Shown one piece after another: positions 7,122-15,646 of a stretch of DNA of 64,000 nt. The notes under the pieces were generated by a model, which saw nothing but the letters and a program-made list of their open reading frames with translations, had not been told where the DNA came from and ran no database searches. The DNA is from an uncultured Candidatus Melainabacteria bacterium (GTDB taxonomy: Bacteria > Cyanobacteriota > Vampirovibrionia > Gastranaerophilales > Gastranaerophilaceae), in the NCBI GenBank assembly GCA_934667125.1, contig CAKULF010000003.1, positions 124,001 to 188,000 of the forward strand, given 5' to 3'. How positions within the stretch are numbered: position 1 is the stretch's first letter; each line of letters opens with the position of its first letter. Both the position numbers and the translations under genes were made by a program.

Positions 7122-9893
7122 TTATTTTGGAATTCTCATAATGACAATCCCGGAGCCACCGGTATTACCATTTACTGTATAATTTTTACCGCCATTTCCT
7201 GTGTTATTATCATTTCCGCCACCTTTTGTTGAATATGTTTTACCATAATATTCAACGGGTGACTGTGAACAAGATTGACTGTTAGCGTCACTTGTGTTTT
7301 CACATGAAAGACCGCCCTCGCCTCCTGCTGCTTTTATATTTCCAAACGAACTTTCTCCACCGGTACCCCCGTTATAACATGTAGTTTTCGTCCAGCAACC
7401 TTCCGGACCCCAACCGCCTGAGCCTATTGTTATAGGATAAATTGTTTTTTTAACAATTCTATAATCACTTTCTTGTATATTTCCACCGCAACCGGCATTA
7501 GCAGTATATGAATAGCATACGCTAGAAACATCGGAATTTGCGCCGGAACCGCCGCCACCACCTATCACAGTTAATTTAACATTTTTAGTAAAATTTGGTG
7601 TAAATTGCCCTGAAGCTAAAAAATAAATCAAAGTTTCATTTTCATTTTCTTTTTGCGTGTAAGAACCGGTATAGTTAAATGTTGGGCTATCTTCTACACA
7701 ACTACCATTTTCTAAAGTATAACCATCAATACAATTCAAATTGCTTGAACCATTACAAATAGCATAATCCGGACAAGTTGTGCATACATTTTCTTTTAAG
7801 AGCTTATTATTAGCGCAGGATGTACAATTTGTTGGAGACAATGAACAAGTAACACAAGAGCTATCGCAAGATAAACAATAAGAAGCGGAAGCATTTGAAT
7901 ACTTGCCATTCGGACATGGGTGTTTTTCACCATTATAACAATAATATCCACTTGGACATTCATTACAAGTTGAAGCATTTGTAATTTCATTAAATGTACC
8001 GTCTGCGCATAATTTTTTTGTCATTCCATCACAACTATAGCCTATCGGACAAGTTTTACAAGAATTATCTTCAAAATATTTTCCGGTTGAACAAGCTTCG
8101 CACACCCCTTCGGAATTTGGAATATAGCCCGTATTACAAGTTAAACATTTATCAGATGTTACACAAGTAACACAATTTTGAACAAGGCATTTTCCTTGAC
8201 AGCTTCCTGTTTTGTAAGAAATTTTAACATAACCTACTGCGCCCTTTCCGCCGTTAAATCCGCCGTAACCACCGCCGCCACCGCAGCCTCCATAACCTGT
8301 GGCATCTGCTCCGTTAGAATTATTGCCACCAACTCCGCCATTGCAATGTAGAGTTTGATTATCAAGCGTTGTTTGTCCTCCTATTCCACCTGTGGTATTA
8401 TTTCCACCACTTCCTCCATTGGTTGAAGAAAAACTTGGAAAAGCCGAGCTGGCATCTTCAGAACTTATGCCGCTTGTTATATTTCCTGCTATTCCAACAG
8501 TTGAGCCATTTGGATTGCCTCCTGTTGCACCTGAACCTGTAGCAGTTGTAATTAAAGTTACTCCTGCTTCACTTTGAATATAACTATCTTGCCCTGCTTG
8601 ACCAGAGGAAGAGCTTTTTATAGCTCCATCGCTCGCTAAATATCCAGCTGTGCCGCCAGATCCGCCATTGCCTACAACTATTTTTATTGTTGTTTTTGGA
8701 GTTACGGAAATTTTTTGGTTGGGGACAATTTTTCCCGCTCCACCACCTGTTGCAGAAGTCGAAGAACTTACATAGGACATTCTAAGAGCTCCTGATTTTC
8801 CACTATATTTTCCATTTCCACCTGAACAATAATTACTTCCAAAAATTGTATAGCTTCCGTTTACTCCGCCGTTAGCAGCACCACCGCCTGCAAGGTTGCC
8901 ATTTCCGCCAGAGCCCCCTTTGGGACCTCCGCCGCCTCCACCACAACCTCCGGGGCCTTGACCATCACCATCATTATATCTATAACTTCCACCGGCACCG
9001 CCACCACCAGACGCTATAGCTAAAACTCCTTCTGCGTTTTTTGATGTATAAACAAATGTAGCTGCACCTCCGCCACCACCGGTTGTCCTATTCCATGCCC
9101 ACGTTCCAAATTCAGCATTACTACTACCGCCGCCACCATACGATGCACCCCAGCCACCAGATTTACCACACCAACTACCAGGAGAACCGCCACCTTTTGT
9201 TCGACTTTGCGTGAAAATATTGTAACCATCGGCTCCGCCACTGTAACTACCACCCCATGCATCTGGTATACTCTGACCGTTTGCAGCACCGCCACCACCA
9301 AGATGGAAATATAAAAAGGAATTATTTGTTGAAATCATCTTATTTGTTACATATTCGCCATTTCCTCCACTTGCACCATTGTACATATTACCTAATGCAG
9401 CATATGCACCTCCGCCGCCTCCACCGCAAAGAGTAAGTAAAACATTTTTGTTTTTTATAACATCAGGAACTGTATAAGTTACAAGTCCTGTATCTGAAAC
9501 GGTTAAGAGTTCGGTTGTGCCGTTATTAGCGGAGTTTCCTGTTCCTGATGAAACAAAGGTGTGGTTAACTTGTTGCATATTTCCTGCTCCTCCACCGCCA
9601 CCGCCTGAAACCAACGTAACGGTTAGTTCTTTAATTCCATCAGGAACTTCAAAAGAGTGTTCTCCTGCTTCGATAAATTCGACAACCGTTTCGTCGCCGT
9701 CGCAATCGTCGCTGTTATCTTTTCCGTTATTAGAGCCTGAGCCAAAACTTCCAATTGAAAGTCCGCTTGTGGAGAGCTTTTTTGTTATAACGGGCGCAAA
9801 AGCTGCAGCTATAAGCGAAATGGTTATAAGGCTTATCATTAGTTCAACAAGCGAGAACGCCAAAAGAGCGCTATAAGAAATCTTTTTATCCAA
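7122..9893 (-). CDS. Giant prepilin-like protein with Gly-rich and Cys-rich modules
   Basis: A 923-residue protein. The N-terminus is a type IV prepilin/pseudopilin peptide: short, with Lys residues, then A|FSLVELMISL and a hydrophobic helix (the bar marks the expected prepilin peptidase site). An acidic linker follows, then a Gly-rich module that opens with FEVPDGIKELTVTLV and GGGGGG and continues to about residue 555. A Cys-rich block at about 560-730 has roughly 27 cysteines in CxxC/CxxxxC spacing, like furin-like or growth-factor-receptor repeats. A second Gly-rich module ends in GGSGIVIMRIPK. The start is a TTG with AGGG about 9 nt upstream; no suitable ATG precedes the prepilin motif. 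It probably sits in or on a type IV pilus or pseudopilus-like fibre. It is far longer than ordinary pilins (about 150 residues). A paralogue lies at 28803-30368. Confidence 0.85.
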   Translation of the reverse strand: MDKKISYSALLAFSLVELMISLITISLIAAAFAPVITKKLSTSGLSIGSFGSGSNNGKDNSDDCDGDETVVEFIEAGEHSFEVPDGIKELTVTLVSGGGGGGAGNMQQVNHTFVSSGTGNSANNGTTELLTVSDTGLVTYTVPDVIKNKNVLLTLCGGGGGGAYAALGNMYNGASGGNGEYVTNKMISTNNSFLYFHLGGGGAANGQSIPDAWGGSYSGGADGYNIFTQSRTKGGGSPGSWCGKSGGWGASYGGGGSSNAEFGTWAWNRTTGGGGGAATFVYTSKNAEGVLAIASGGGGAGGSYRYNDGDGQGPGGCGGGGGGPKGGSGGNGNLAGGGAANGGVNGSYTIFGSNYCSGGNGKYSGKSGALRMSYVSSSTSATGGGAGKIVPNQKISVTPKTTIKIVVGNGGSGGTAGYLASDGAIKSSSSGQAGQDSYIQSEAGVTLITTATGSGATGGNPNGSTVGIAGNITSGISSEDASSAFPSFSSTNGGSGGNNTTGGIGGQTTLDNQTLHCNGGVGGNNSNGADATGYGGCGGGGGYGGFNGGKGAVGYVKISYKTGSCQGKCLVQNCVTCVTSDKCLTCNTGYIPNSEGVCEACSTGKYFEDNSCKTCPIGYSCDGMTKKLCADGTFNEITNASTCNECPSGYYCYNGEKHPCPNGKYSNASASYCLSCDSSCVTCSLSPTNCTSCANNKLLKENVCTTCPDYAICNGSSNLNCIDGYTLENGSCVEDSPTFNYTGSYTQKENENETLIYFLASGQFTPNFTKNVKLTVIGGGGGSGANSDVSSVCYSYTANAGCGGNIQESDYRIVKKTIYPITIGSGGWGPEGCWTKTTCYNGGTGGESSFGNIKAAGGEGGLSCENTSDANSQSCSQSPVEYYGKTYSTKGGGNDNNTGNGGKNYTVNGNTGGSGIVIMRIPK

Positions 9894-10010
9894 AACTATT
9901 ACCCTGTGTTTGATTAATCTTTGTATTACTTTGTGTTATCAATGTCAACTATAGGATAACAATATTATACATATTTGTCAATTATGAGTTAGCCAATTAG
10001 TATTAAAATA

Positions 10011-10259
10011 ATGTACAATCCAAGTGAATTAATTAAAATTTTGATATTGAAAAACGGATTATCCATGCGAAAACTTGTTACAAAAATGAACAACGCAGGA
10101 TATGAAAAGATGACTATTGGCGGTTTTTCAAAAATGCTTAAAACAAATTCAATTAAATTTGCCAAGGTTCAAGACATTTTGGATTTTTTGGGCTATGAAT
10201 TTAAAGTTGTTAAAAAAGTTCAAGATAAACAAGAGGAAGTTGATTTAATTGACCTTTAA
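10011..10259 (+). CDS. Small helix-turn-helix-like protein
   Basis: An 82-residue protein. The pattern resembles an XRE-like helix-turn-helix: SELIKILILKNGLSMRKLVTKMN, then MTIGGFSKMLKT, then ILDFLGYEFKVVKK. A charged tail rich in Glu, Asp and Lys follows. It lies on the plus strand, divergent from the giant prepilin gene and 23 nt before a zinc-ribbon gene, with which it may form a two-gene unit. A regulatory or mobile-element-associated DNA-binding role is likely but not shown. Confidence 0.65.
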   Translation: MYNPSELIKILILKNGLSMRKLVTKMNNAGYEKMTIGGFSKMLKTNSIKFAKVQDILDFLGYEFKVVKKVQDKQEEVDLIDL

Positions 10260-10282
10260 TTTTTTTTCATTAAACACAAAAT

Positions 10283-10663
10283 ATGAAAAACATTTTAATT
10301 AAATTTTTCCAAAATCAACATAAATGCACACATAAAAATGCCCTATTATATAACAACTGCGGATATTGCCCCGATTGTGGGCAATATCTTGTTAAAAATT
10401 ATTATTTGGTTCGTTGTTCTTGCTGCGACGTTAAAAGAGAGGCGAAAATCGTTTGGGGAGAGATTGTTCCAAAGGAAAAATTCTGCACAAATTGCGGTTC
10501 TAGCGAATATTATATTGAAAAAATTGACAACATAAGTTTTGTGGACGCTCGATATGCTGTGTATTTAAAAGAAATAGCGGATGAGCTTTGTGATATTCAT
10601 CCTAATTCTCAAATTTGGGTTGAAGATGAGGTTGATAATAATAAATTGATTAAATTAAAATAA
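10283..10663 (+). CDS. Double zinc-ribbon protein, unknown function
   Basis: A 126-residue protein. Paired cysteines suggest zinc-binding ribbons: CGYCPDCGQY (about residues 27-36), CSCCDV (about 46-51) and FCTNCGSSEYY (about 71-81). The remainder is charged, with an acidic C-terminus. There is no signal peptide, so it is probably cytoplasmic. The small HTH gene just upstream on the same strand suggests a joint role, for example in nucleic-acid binding. I do not recognise a named family. Confidence 0.65.
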   Translation: MKNILIKFFQNQHKCTHKNALLYNNCGYCPDCGQYLVKNYYLVRCSCCDVKREAKIVWGEIVPKEKFCTNCGSSEYYIEKIDNISFVDARYAVYLKEIADELCDIHPNSQIWVEDEVDNNKLIKLK

Positions 10664-10676
10664 AAATCTTAATATA

Positions 10677-11231
10677 TTATATGGCTTTTCCGTTAAACTT
10701 GTTTTGAGTTTTTTCCATTCCCTCTTTTATCCACATATCAACAAGATTTACGGCAATTTTTCCCATTTCTTTTATTTTTGATAATTCATCAGCCGAAAAA
10801 TTTCCCAAAACAAAATTATCAATCGGAATATTGTTTGGAACAGGTCCAACCCCGACTTTTAATCTATCAAAAACATCTGTTTCTATTCGATTTATTATGG
10901 ATTTAATTCCGTTGTGTCCGCCAAAAGAGCCGTTTTTCTTTAACCTGAAAGTTCCAAATTCAATAGTAGCGTCATCATAAATAACTAAGATATCTGTATT
11001 TTTTAATTTATAAAAATTCATTAATTGAATTACGCTATCACCCGAAAGGTTCATATAGGTTTTAGGTAGAAGGTATAGGATATCATCCTTTTTTGCAAAA
11101 TAAGCATTAAATTTGTCGCTCAATGAAACGTTGTGTGCGCTAAGGATTTCATCCATAATCAAAAATCCTGTATTATGACGAGTTGTTTTATATTTAATTT
11201 CAGGGTTGCCGAGTCCGATTAGAGCTTTCAT
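10677..11231 (-). CDS. pth: Peptidyl-tRNA hydrolase
   Basis: A 184-residue protein, the usual size of Pth. It cleaves the ester bond of peptidyl-tRNA released from stalled ribosomes, recycling tRNA in the cytoplasm. Visible motifs are LIGLGNPEIKYKTTRHNTGF near the N-terminus, containing the catalytic His and the Asn; PKTYMNLSGDSV; and the DDATIEFGTFRLK-GGHNG segment carrying the conserved Asp and substrate-contacting residues. It is convergent with the zinc-ribbon gene and divergent from the next HTH gene. No obvious SD sequence is seen before the ATG. Confident call. Confidence 0.95.
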   Translation of the reverse strand: MKALIGLGNPEIKYKTTRHNTGFLIMDEILSAHNVSLSDKFNAYFAKKDDILYLLPKTYMNLSGDSVIQLMNFYKLKNTDILVIYDDATIEFGTFRLKKNGSFGGHNGIKSIINRIETDVFDRLKVGVGPVPNNIPIDNFVLGNFSADELSKIKEMGKIAVNLVDMWIKEGMEKTQNKFNGKAI

Positions 11232-11362
11232 TTTTTAATTTTCTTTCGTTTTTTAAATATCAATTGAATTAATCTTTTAAATTTGTCTTTATTGGCGATT
11301 TGAAAAAGATTAAAAAGGGTTAATTGTAAAATAACATACTAAACGAGGTAAAATCAACAATT

Positions 11363-11935
11363 ATGAAAAATATTGAATTAATTGAAAATAAAAATAAAAA
11401 TATAAAATCAGGTCAAAAAAGTTCAAAAATTGTATATGATTTTTTAGAAAAAAATAATCTCCATAAAAAGGAATTTGCTCAAATGATTGGAGTAACCTTG
11501 TCTTATGTATATAATTTAATAGATGAAAATGTTCCTTTTTCTTCTCGCTCAACAACATTGGAAAGAATTGCAACCGTTATGGATATTAATCCCGAGGAAT
11601 TTATGGAATATCAAATTCCATCGGATGTTCCTATAATTAATTCTAATACGTTGTTGATTAAGGATTTTATTAAGCATAATAAAATGTCTACGGTTGATTT
11701 TTTAAAGAAATTTGAAAGAAAAAAGCGCTTAAATCTTGTTGATATTTTAAGAGGGGTGAAAAATTTGCCGATTGATTATTCTGAATTAAGACAAATTGCA
11801 GAGGTGCTTAATATGGATGAGGACAAATTTTTTGCTCTTTGGAAAGACGTTATGGTTCAATACCTTAAAGAGGGCGGTTTTGACGTTAATCGAAATAAGT
11901 TGATTATTGAAAAAATGTTTGAAAATTTAGCTTAA
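11363..11935 (+). CDS. XRE-like DNA-binding protein, two HTH-like parts
   Basis: A 190-residue protein. Residues 22-75 form a helix-turn-helix of the Cro/CI type: IVYDFLEKNNLHKKEFAQMI, then GVTLSYVYNLI, then TTLERIATVMDINPEEFMEY. Residues 95-160 look like a second, more divergent copy (LLIKDFIKHNKMSTVDFLKK, then LRQIAEVLNMDEDKFFALW). There is no membrane segment. GAGGT lies upstream of the ATG. Probably a transcription regulator; the target is unknown. It stands alone, divergent from pth. Confidence 0.75.
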   Translation: MKNIELIENKNKNIKSGQKSSKIVYDFLEKNNLHKKEFAQMIGVTLSYVYNLIDENVPFSSRSTTLERIATVMDINPEEFMEYQIPSDVPIINSNTLLIKDFIKHNKMSTVDFLKKFERKKRLNLVDILRGVKNLPIDYSELRQIAEVLNMDEDKFFALWKDVMVQYLKEGGFDVNRNKLIIEKMFENLA

Positions 11936-11972
11936 GAAAATTAATAAAACTTCATACTTTATCTTGGTTTTG

Positions 11973-12001
11973 TTGACTTTAAAATCGGGTCTATATAACA
12001 T
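11973..12001 (+). promoter_or_regulatory. Sigma70-type promoter before the LysM gene
   Basis: TTGACT (11973-11978), a 17 nt spacer and TAACAT (11996-12001), about 30 nt upstream of the ATG at 12033. AAGG lies just before that start codon, so this is a conventional leadered gene. Confidence 0.5.
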
Positions 12002-12032
12002 GTTCATGGTCAAAAGTAAAATAAGGTAATTT

Positions 12033-12599
12033 ATGAACGGATCAACACTACACAGATCAGGTCTAACAAGAGAAAAAATGAACGTTTTAGCAAACATTTC
12101 TCACCCTGTTCAAGATAAAAAACAAGCAGCAAAAGTTCAACTAAATCAATATTATAGAGCTGCTAAATCTCAAGAAATTGATATGTTATGGAATGGCGTG
12201 CAAAAAGGTGTACAAAAAGTACATAACGTTGCAAAATCAACAAGCCAAAAATCTCCTGCTGCATATCTTACAATCGGTTTTGTTGCAGGTGTTCTTTTCA
12301 CTTGCTTAATCGTATTAACAACATCATTATTTGCAATCAATCCGCAAACTCCAAAAGAAGATGAATCTAACGTTGCAATAATTAGTGAAACTGCAGCTGG
12401 AGCTAGTTCAGATGTTGTTACATCAGAAGAAAAATACGTTGTAAAAAAAGGTGATACATTAAATGGAATTGCTTATCGTTTCTATGGAAAATATGATGAA
12501 GCAAAAATTAATGAAATTCAAAGAATAAATAATATCACAAATCCTGCCAGCATTAGCATTGGGCAAGAATTAATCATTCCTGTATCTCAAATGCACTAA
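12033..12599 (+). CDS. Membrane-anchored LysM protein
   Basis: A 188-residue protein. There is a cytoplasmic charged head (residues 1-80), one transmembrane helix (about 84-107, AYLTIGFVAGVLFTCLIVL) and a short linker. A single LysM domain sits at the C-terminus (KYVVKKGDTLNGIAYRFYG, then the RINNI...ISIGQELIIP end). LysM domains bind N-acetylglucosamine polymers such as peptidoglycan, so the protein probably links the inner membrane to the wall. It has its own promoter and terminator, so it is likely a single-gene unit. Confidence 0.85.
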   Translation: MNGSTLHRSGLTREKMNVLANISHPVQDKKQAAKVQLNQYYRAAKSQEIDMLWNGVQKGVQKVHNVAKSTSQKSPAAYLTIGFVAGVLFTCLIVLTTSLFAINPQTPKEDESNVAIISETAAGASSDVVTSEEKYVVKKGDTLNGIAYRFYGKYDEAKINEIQRINNITNPASISIGQELIIPVSQMH

Positions 12600-12628
12600 A
12601 ATTTGGCAAACAAAATAAATTCAATACA

Positions 12629-12657
12629 AAAGTCCTATAAACTTTATAGGACTTTTT
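12629..12657 (+). terminator. Rho-independent terminator after the LysM gene
   Basis: A near-perfect inverted repeat AAAGTCCTATAAA / TTTATAGGACTTT is followed by T residues, about 30 nt after the stop codon. Confidence 0.85.
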
Positions 12658-12745
12658 GATTAATCTTTTTTACTAATTCAAGACTATATGAATTAATATT
12701 GTTTTTAGTTGAAAAATCATTTAAACCTTTTAAAAGAGGTATAAA

Positions 12746-13546
12746 ATGAAAAAAATAGTCTTTATTATAATTGCGAATTTGCTGTTGGTTTTTGCGTATG
12801 GAGAAGTTATCTCGGGAAAAATTAACCATGATGATTTGAACTATAAAAATAAAATCGTTGATTATGCTACTCAAAAGCCGCTTTCTAATGCTAAAATTTC
12901 AATTCCTGAATATAATTACACAACATATTCGGATAAAAATGGCGTTTTTAGACTGAATGCCGATGTTAATAATAAAACAGTTTTGCTTGTTGAAAAAGAG
13001 GGCTACAAGGTCTTTTCTTTGACGGTTGATAATACTGTTTTAAACAGCCCTTTGAAATTGGGAATAGAAAAATTGAGTCCTTTGGATATGCAAATAAGTG
13101 ATGGAATAATTCATCTTGGCGATAATATGTTTTCGTCTAATAGCGCTAATAGCGGCGATTTTAGGCTGAACGCCAGCGGACATTATTTATCTAAAACGTT
13201 TAAAAAACCATATTTAACTTCCTCTCAAGAAGTTGTTTTAAGAATTGGAACAATAATCGGACTCGATACTAAAAAAGCTAAATCAATCGGGCAAAATAAG
13301 ATAGCAAAAGTTTATTCAAGTCCGATGGAGGTGTTTGTTAATGGGAATAAAATTACAAATATCGAAATTAATCAGGATAATTTAGAAATTGTTATTCCAA
13401 GAAACGTTTTAAAAGAGGATAACGAGCTTATTATTCAAACGGGCAGAAACCTCTTCCAGAGCGAATATATAGATTATGACGATTGCGAACTTGCAAACAT
13501 TAGAATAGAAGTTAAAAACAAAGGCGGATTTTTTGCAGGCAAATAG
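12746..13546 (+). CDS. Secreted protein with CarboxypepD_reg-like domain
   Basis: A 266-residue protein with a signal peptide (MKKIVFIIIANLLLVFAYG). A beta-sandwich at about residues 35-95 has the carboxypeptidase-regulatory-like pattern (PLSNAKISIPEYN, then YSDKNGVFRLNAD, then VEKEGYKVFSLTV). The C-terminal part has a beta-rich fold of its own (KPYLTSSQEVVLRIGTIIG, then VFVNGNKI). AAAGAGGT precedes the ATG. Such domains usually serve as structural or binding modules in envelope proteins. The function is otherwise unknown. Confidence 0.75.
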   Translation: MKKIVFIIIANLLLVFAYGEVISGKINHDDLNYKNKIVDYATQKPLSNAKISIPEYNYTTYSDKNGVFRLNADVNNKTVLLVEKEGYKVFSLTVDNTVLNSPLKLGIEKLSPLDMQISDGIIHLGDNMFSSNSANSGDFRLNASGHYLSKTFKKPYLTSSQEVVLRIGTIIGLDTKKAKSIGQNKIAKVYSSPMEVFVNGNKITNIEINQDNLEIVIPRNVLKEDNELIIQTGRNLFQSEYIDYDDCELANIRIEVKNKGGFFAGK

Positions 13547-13556
13547 ATGTTTGTAA

Positions 13557-13562
13557 TATAAT
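13557..13562 (+). promoter_or_regulatory. Putative leaderless -10 box (TATAAT)
   Basis: A perfect TATAAT is followed by TCAAGT and then the ATG at 13569; there is no room for a Shine-Dalgarno sequence. Confidence 0.55.
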
Positions 13563-13568
13563 TCAAGT

Positions 13569-15050
13569 ATGACTTTTCCTTATGACAATTGGAGATTGAA
13601 ACTTGATAGGGATGAAAACCCTTACCAAACTTCGTATTTTGCCCATAGCGCCATTAGAAATATGGATTTTGACGAGCTTTCAAGGTTTCCAAATTATAAT
13701 AAAATCAAAGAAAAATTATCAAAATTATATAATATAGATAAAAATTCGCTTTTTTTAACAAATGGGGTACTTGGAGCGCTTAAATTTGTTTTTGAAAAAT
13801 ATTTAGATAAAAACGATGAATTTTATAGCTATAATCCGCTTCCTGATTATATTTTAAAGTCTGTTAAAAATTTTTGTAAGATAAGATTAATTGACTATGG
13901 TCTTGATTTTAAATTTAATTATGAAGAATTTTTAAACGGGATTGATGGTGCGAAAATCGCTTATTTATCAACTCCAAACACTATAACGGGCGAATATATT
14001 CCTTTGGATTATATAAAATGGCTTATTGAAAACAAGCCAAACACTTTGTTTGTGGTGGATTGCAGTTATATCGATTTTGTGGAAGACGCTTCTTTTTTAG
14101 ATTTTGTTGAACTAGCCAAAAGTCATAAAAATATTATTTTGATTAAATCATATTCATCTGCTTATGCGCTGTCCGGTTTGGATTGCGCCGTTGTTGTTGC
14201 AAATGATGAAGTTATGGATGAGATTAAAAAAGAAGTTACAGTGGATGAGGTTAATATAATTAGTCAAAATTGCTTGAATAGCGTTTTGAATGATTTTAAA
14301 TATTTGCTTGAATTGCAGAAAAACAATAAAAGCGCAAAAGAGTTGCTATATAAGGGTTTAGAGGATTTGAATTATAAACCTTATGAAACGAATAGCAATT
14401 TTATTTTGTGTGATTTTAAAAATAATTGTGATTTTTGTTATGAAAAATTGAAGAAAAATGGGATTTTGACGAAAAATTTTTCAAATAATCCAACTTTATC
14501 GACTCATCTTAAAATAACAATTCCAAAGCTTTCGGGCGTTAAATATATGCTTGAAGTGTTGGCGGTTAAAGATATTTTGATTTTTGATTTTGATGAACTT
14601 GTTTTTAAAGATGAAAAATTGAATATTTCGCTTGAAATGTTGGACGAATTAGAGGAAAAATATGACTTGGTGTTGCTTGTAAAAAACTCTGAAAACGAGG
14701 CAAGAAAGGCACTTGAGGACTTGGATATAAAAAAATATTTTTCTTACATTTTGACTTTATCGAATTTTAAAAAGGAAGCGGATTTTATTTTGTATAGTTT
14801 GCAACATATTAAAAATCATTGTAGATATAATTCTTTAAAATATTTTACGGCAAGCGCTGAAAACACTATGGCGGCAAACGAGCTCAAGGTTGAAACTATT
14901 GGGGTTTTGACGGGCAATAATGATAATATTATGATAAATAATTTTAAGCATTTGGGTGTGAAAACGATTTTAAATTCAACAAATGAAATTAATGATTTTT
15001 TAGAAAAAAATAGCCAATCGGACAATGTAAATAGCCAAATTGTTTTATAA
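13569..15050 (+). CDS. Decayed HisC-type aminotransferase fused to decayed HAD domain
   Basis: A 493-residue protein. Residues 1-325 align in pattern with histidinol-phosphate aminotransferase (fold type I, PLP): LDRDENPYQ at the N-terminus, TNGVLGAL, PNTITG, VVDCSYIDF. The active-site block reads KSYSSAYALSGLD, so Ser197 stands where HisC has its PLP lysine and Asp where it has the phosphate-binding Arg. The C-terminal substrate Arg is also replaced (LKITIP). Residues 335-493 look like a HAD phosphatase: DFDE (Asp340, Asp342) is kept, but the last acidic motif reads TASAEN. Catalysis by the transaminase half is therefore doubtful. A nearby Lys193 could be argued to substitute, but it is four residues off. 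It may be a binding or regulatory protein. Confidence 0.75.
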   Translation: MTFPYDNWRLKLDRDENPYQTSYFAHSAIRNMDFDELSRFPNYNKIKEKLSKLYNIDKNSLFLTNGVLGALKFVFEKYLDKNDEFYSYNPLPDYILKSVKNFCKIRLIDYGLDFKFNYEEFLNGIDGAKIAYLSTPNTITGEYIPLDYIKWLIENKPNTLFVVDCSYIDFVEDASFLDFVELAKSHKNIILIKSYSSAYALSGLDCAVVVANDEVMDEIKKEVTVDEVNIISQNCLNSVLNDFKYLLELQKNNKSAKELLYKGLEDLNYKPYETNSNFILCDFKNNCDFCYEKLKKNGILTKNFSNNPTLSTHLKITIPKLSGVKYMLEVLAVKDILIFDFDELVFKDEKLNISLEMLDELEEKYDLVLLVKNSENEARKALEDLDIKKYFSYILTLSNFKKEADFILYSLQHIKNHCRYNSLKYFTASAENTMAANELKVETIGVLTGNNDNIMINNFKHLGVKTILNSTNEINDFLEKNSQSDNVNSQIVL

Positions 15051-15076
15051 AATCTTTTTAAAACAAGGAGGAAACT

Positions 15077-15364
15077 ATGTCAGAAGAAGAAAAACAAGTA
15101 AAAGAAGAGTGTTGTTGCAAAAAAGCGCTCAAAAAAATCATTATCATTGCGCTTGGCGTTTTCATTGGGGCGTTTTGCGCGTTGAGCTTCTTTGATAATC
15201 TTAATCGCCCAAAAATTCCGTTTATGTATGGCTTCATACCTGAAATGCAAATGCCATACAAGTTTCACCACCATGGCGATTGTAAATGTCATAAGAAATT
15301 TATGAAAAAATTTATCGAAAATCAAAAACAAGATTTTGAAGATAAGATGGAAAACGATAAATAG
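15077..15364 (+). CDS. Small membrane protein with Cys and His clusters
   Basis: A 95-residue protein with a strong AAGGAGG ribosome site. It has an acidic head with a CCCKK cluster (residues 12-16), one transmembrane helix (about 20-41), and an external or periplasmic tail with a metal-binding look (FHHHGDCKCHKK, about residues 63-74) ending in a charged helix. It follows the HisC-HAD gene by 26 nt and ends in a terminator, so the two may form an operon. The His/Cys cluster suggests a metal-binding or redox role. The family is not recognised. Confidence 0.7.
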   Translation: MSEEEKQVKEECCCKKALKKIIIIALGVFIGAFCALSFFDNLNRPKIPFMYGFIPEMQMPYKFHHHGDCKCHKKFMKKFIENQKQDFEDKMENDK

Positions 15365-15370
15365 TTTAAG

Positions 15371-15405
15371 AAAATAAAGCTCCTTTTTTGGGAGTTTTAT
15401 TTTTT
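15371..15405 (+). terminator. Rho-independent terminator
   Basis: The stem AAAATAAAGCTCC / GGAGTTTTATTTT, with a 7 nt T-rich loop, is followed by Ts. It lies 7 nt after the stop at 15364. Confidence 0.8.
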
Positions 15406-15460
15406 ACTTGATATTTTATTTTATTTATGGCAATATTGTTAAGTAATCGATTTTTCGTAT

Positions 15461-15534
15461 GGCAAGGTAGCTCAGCTGGCTAGAGCGTTCGGCTCATACC
15501 CGAGAGGTCGAGAGTTCGAGTCTCTCCCTTGCTA
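15461..15534 (+). tRNA. tRNA-Met (anticodon CAT), probably elongator
   Basis: A full cloverleaf: acceptor GGCAAGG with CCTTGCT (one terminal G:T pair), D arm GCTCAGCTGGCTAGAGC, anticodon arm with loop CTCATAC, variable AGGTC, T arm GAGAG-TTCGAGT-CTCTC, discriminator A at 15534. CCA is not encoded. The 1:72 pair and the lack of three consecutive G:C pairs in the anticodon stem argue against an initiator tRNA; a lysidine-modified tRNA-Ile(CAT) cannot be excluded. Confidence 0.95.
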
Positions 15535-15540
15535 ATAAAA
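15523..15540 (+). repeat. Direct repeat copy 1 (tRNA-Met 3' end)
   Basis: TCTCCCTTGCTAATAAAA spans the last bases of the tRNA and the start of its terminator. It matches 16 of 18 positions with 15647-15664, including an 11 bp identical run. Its position at a tRNA 3' end is typical of integrase attachment sites. Confidence 0.5.
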
Positions 15541-15568
15541 AGGAACCTAGGGATAGGTTCCTTTTTTT
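15537..15568 (+). terminator. Rho-independent terminator of tRNA-Met
   Basis: AGGAACCT / AGGTTCCT stem flanked by A and T runs, directly after the tRNA. Confidence 0.85.
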
Positions 15569-15646
15569 GTGCGGTCGAGATTACGTCTCAGCTTCAGCTT
15601 CGCTTTTGTATATTCTATAACTCGTAAAACTCGTTAAGAATATTGG

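Noticed and set aside
8392..9876. Plus-strand ORFs opposite the giant prepilin gene
   Set aside because: They lie antisense to Gly-rich codons (GGN read as NCC), which makes long Pro/Ser-rich open frames by composition. No ribosome site or family pattern was found.
7122..9893. Possible CRISPR array or simple repeat because of repeating cgccgccacc-like blocks
   Set aside because: The repeats are coding glycine codons of one long frame and have no regular spacer length.
14816..15331. Minus-strand ORFs opposite the HisC-HAD end and the small Cys/His protein
   Set aside because: They overlap well-supported plus-strand genes and have no start signals.
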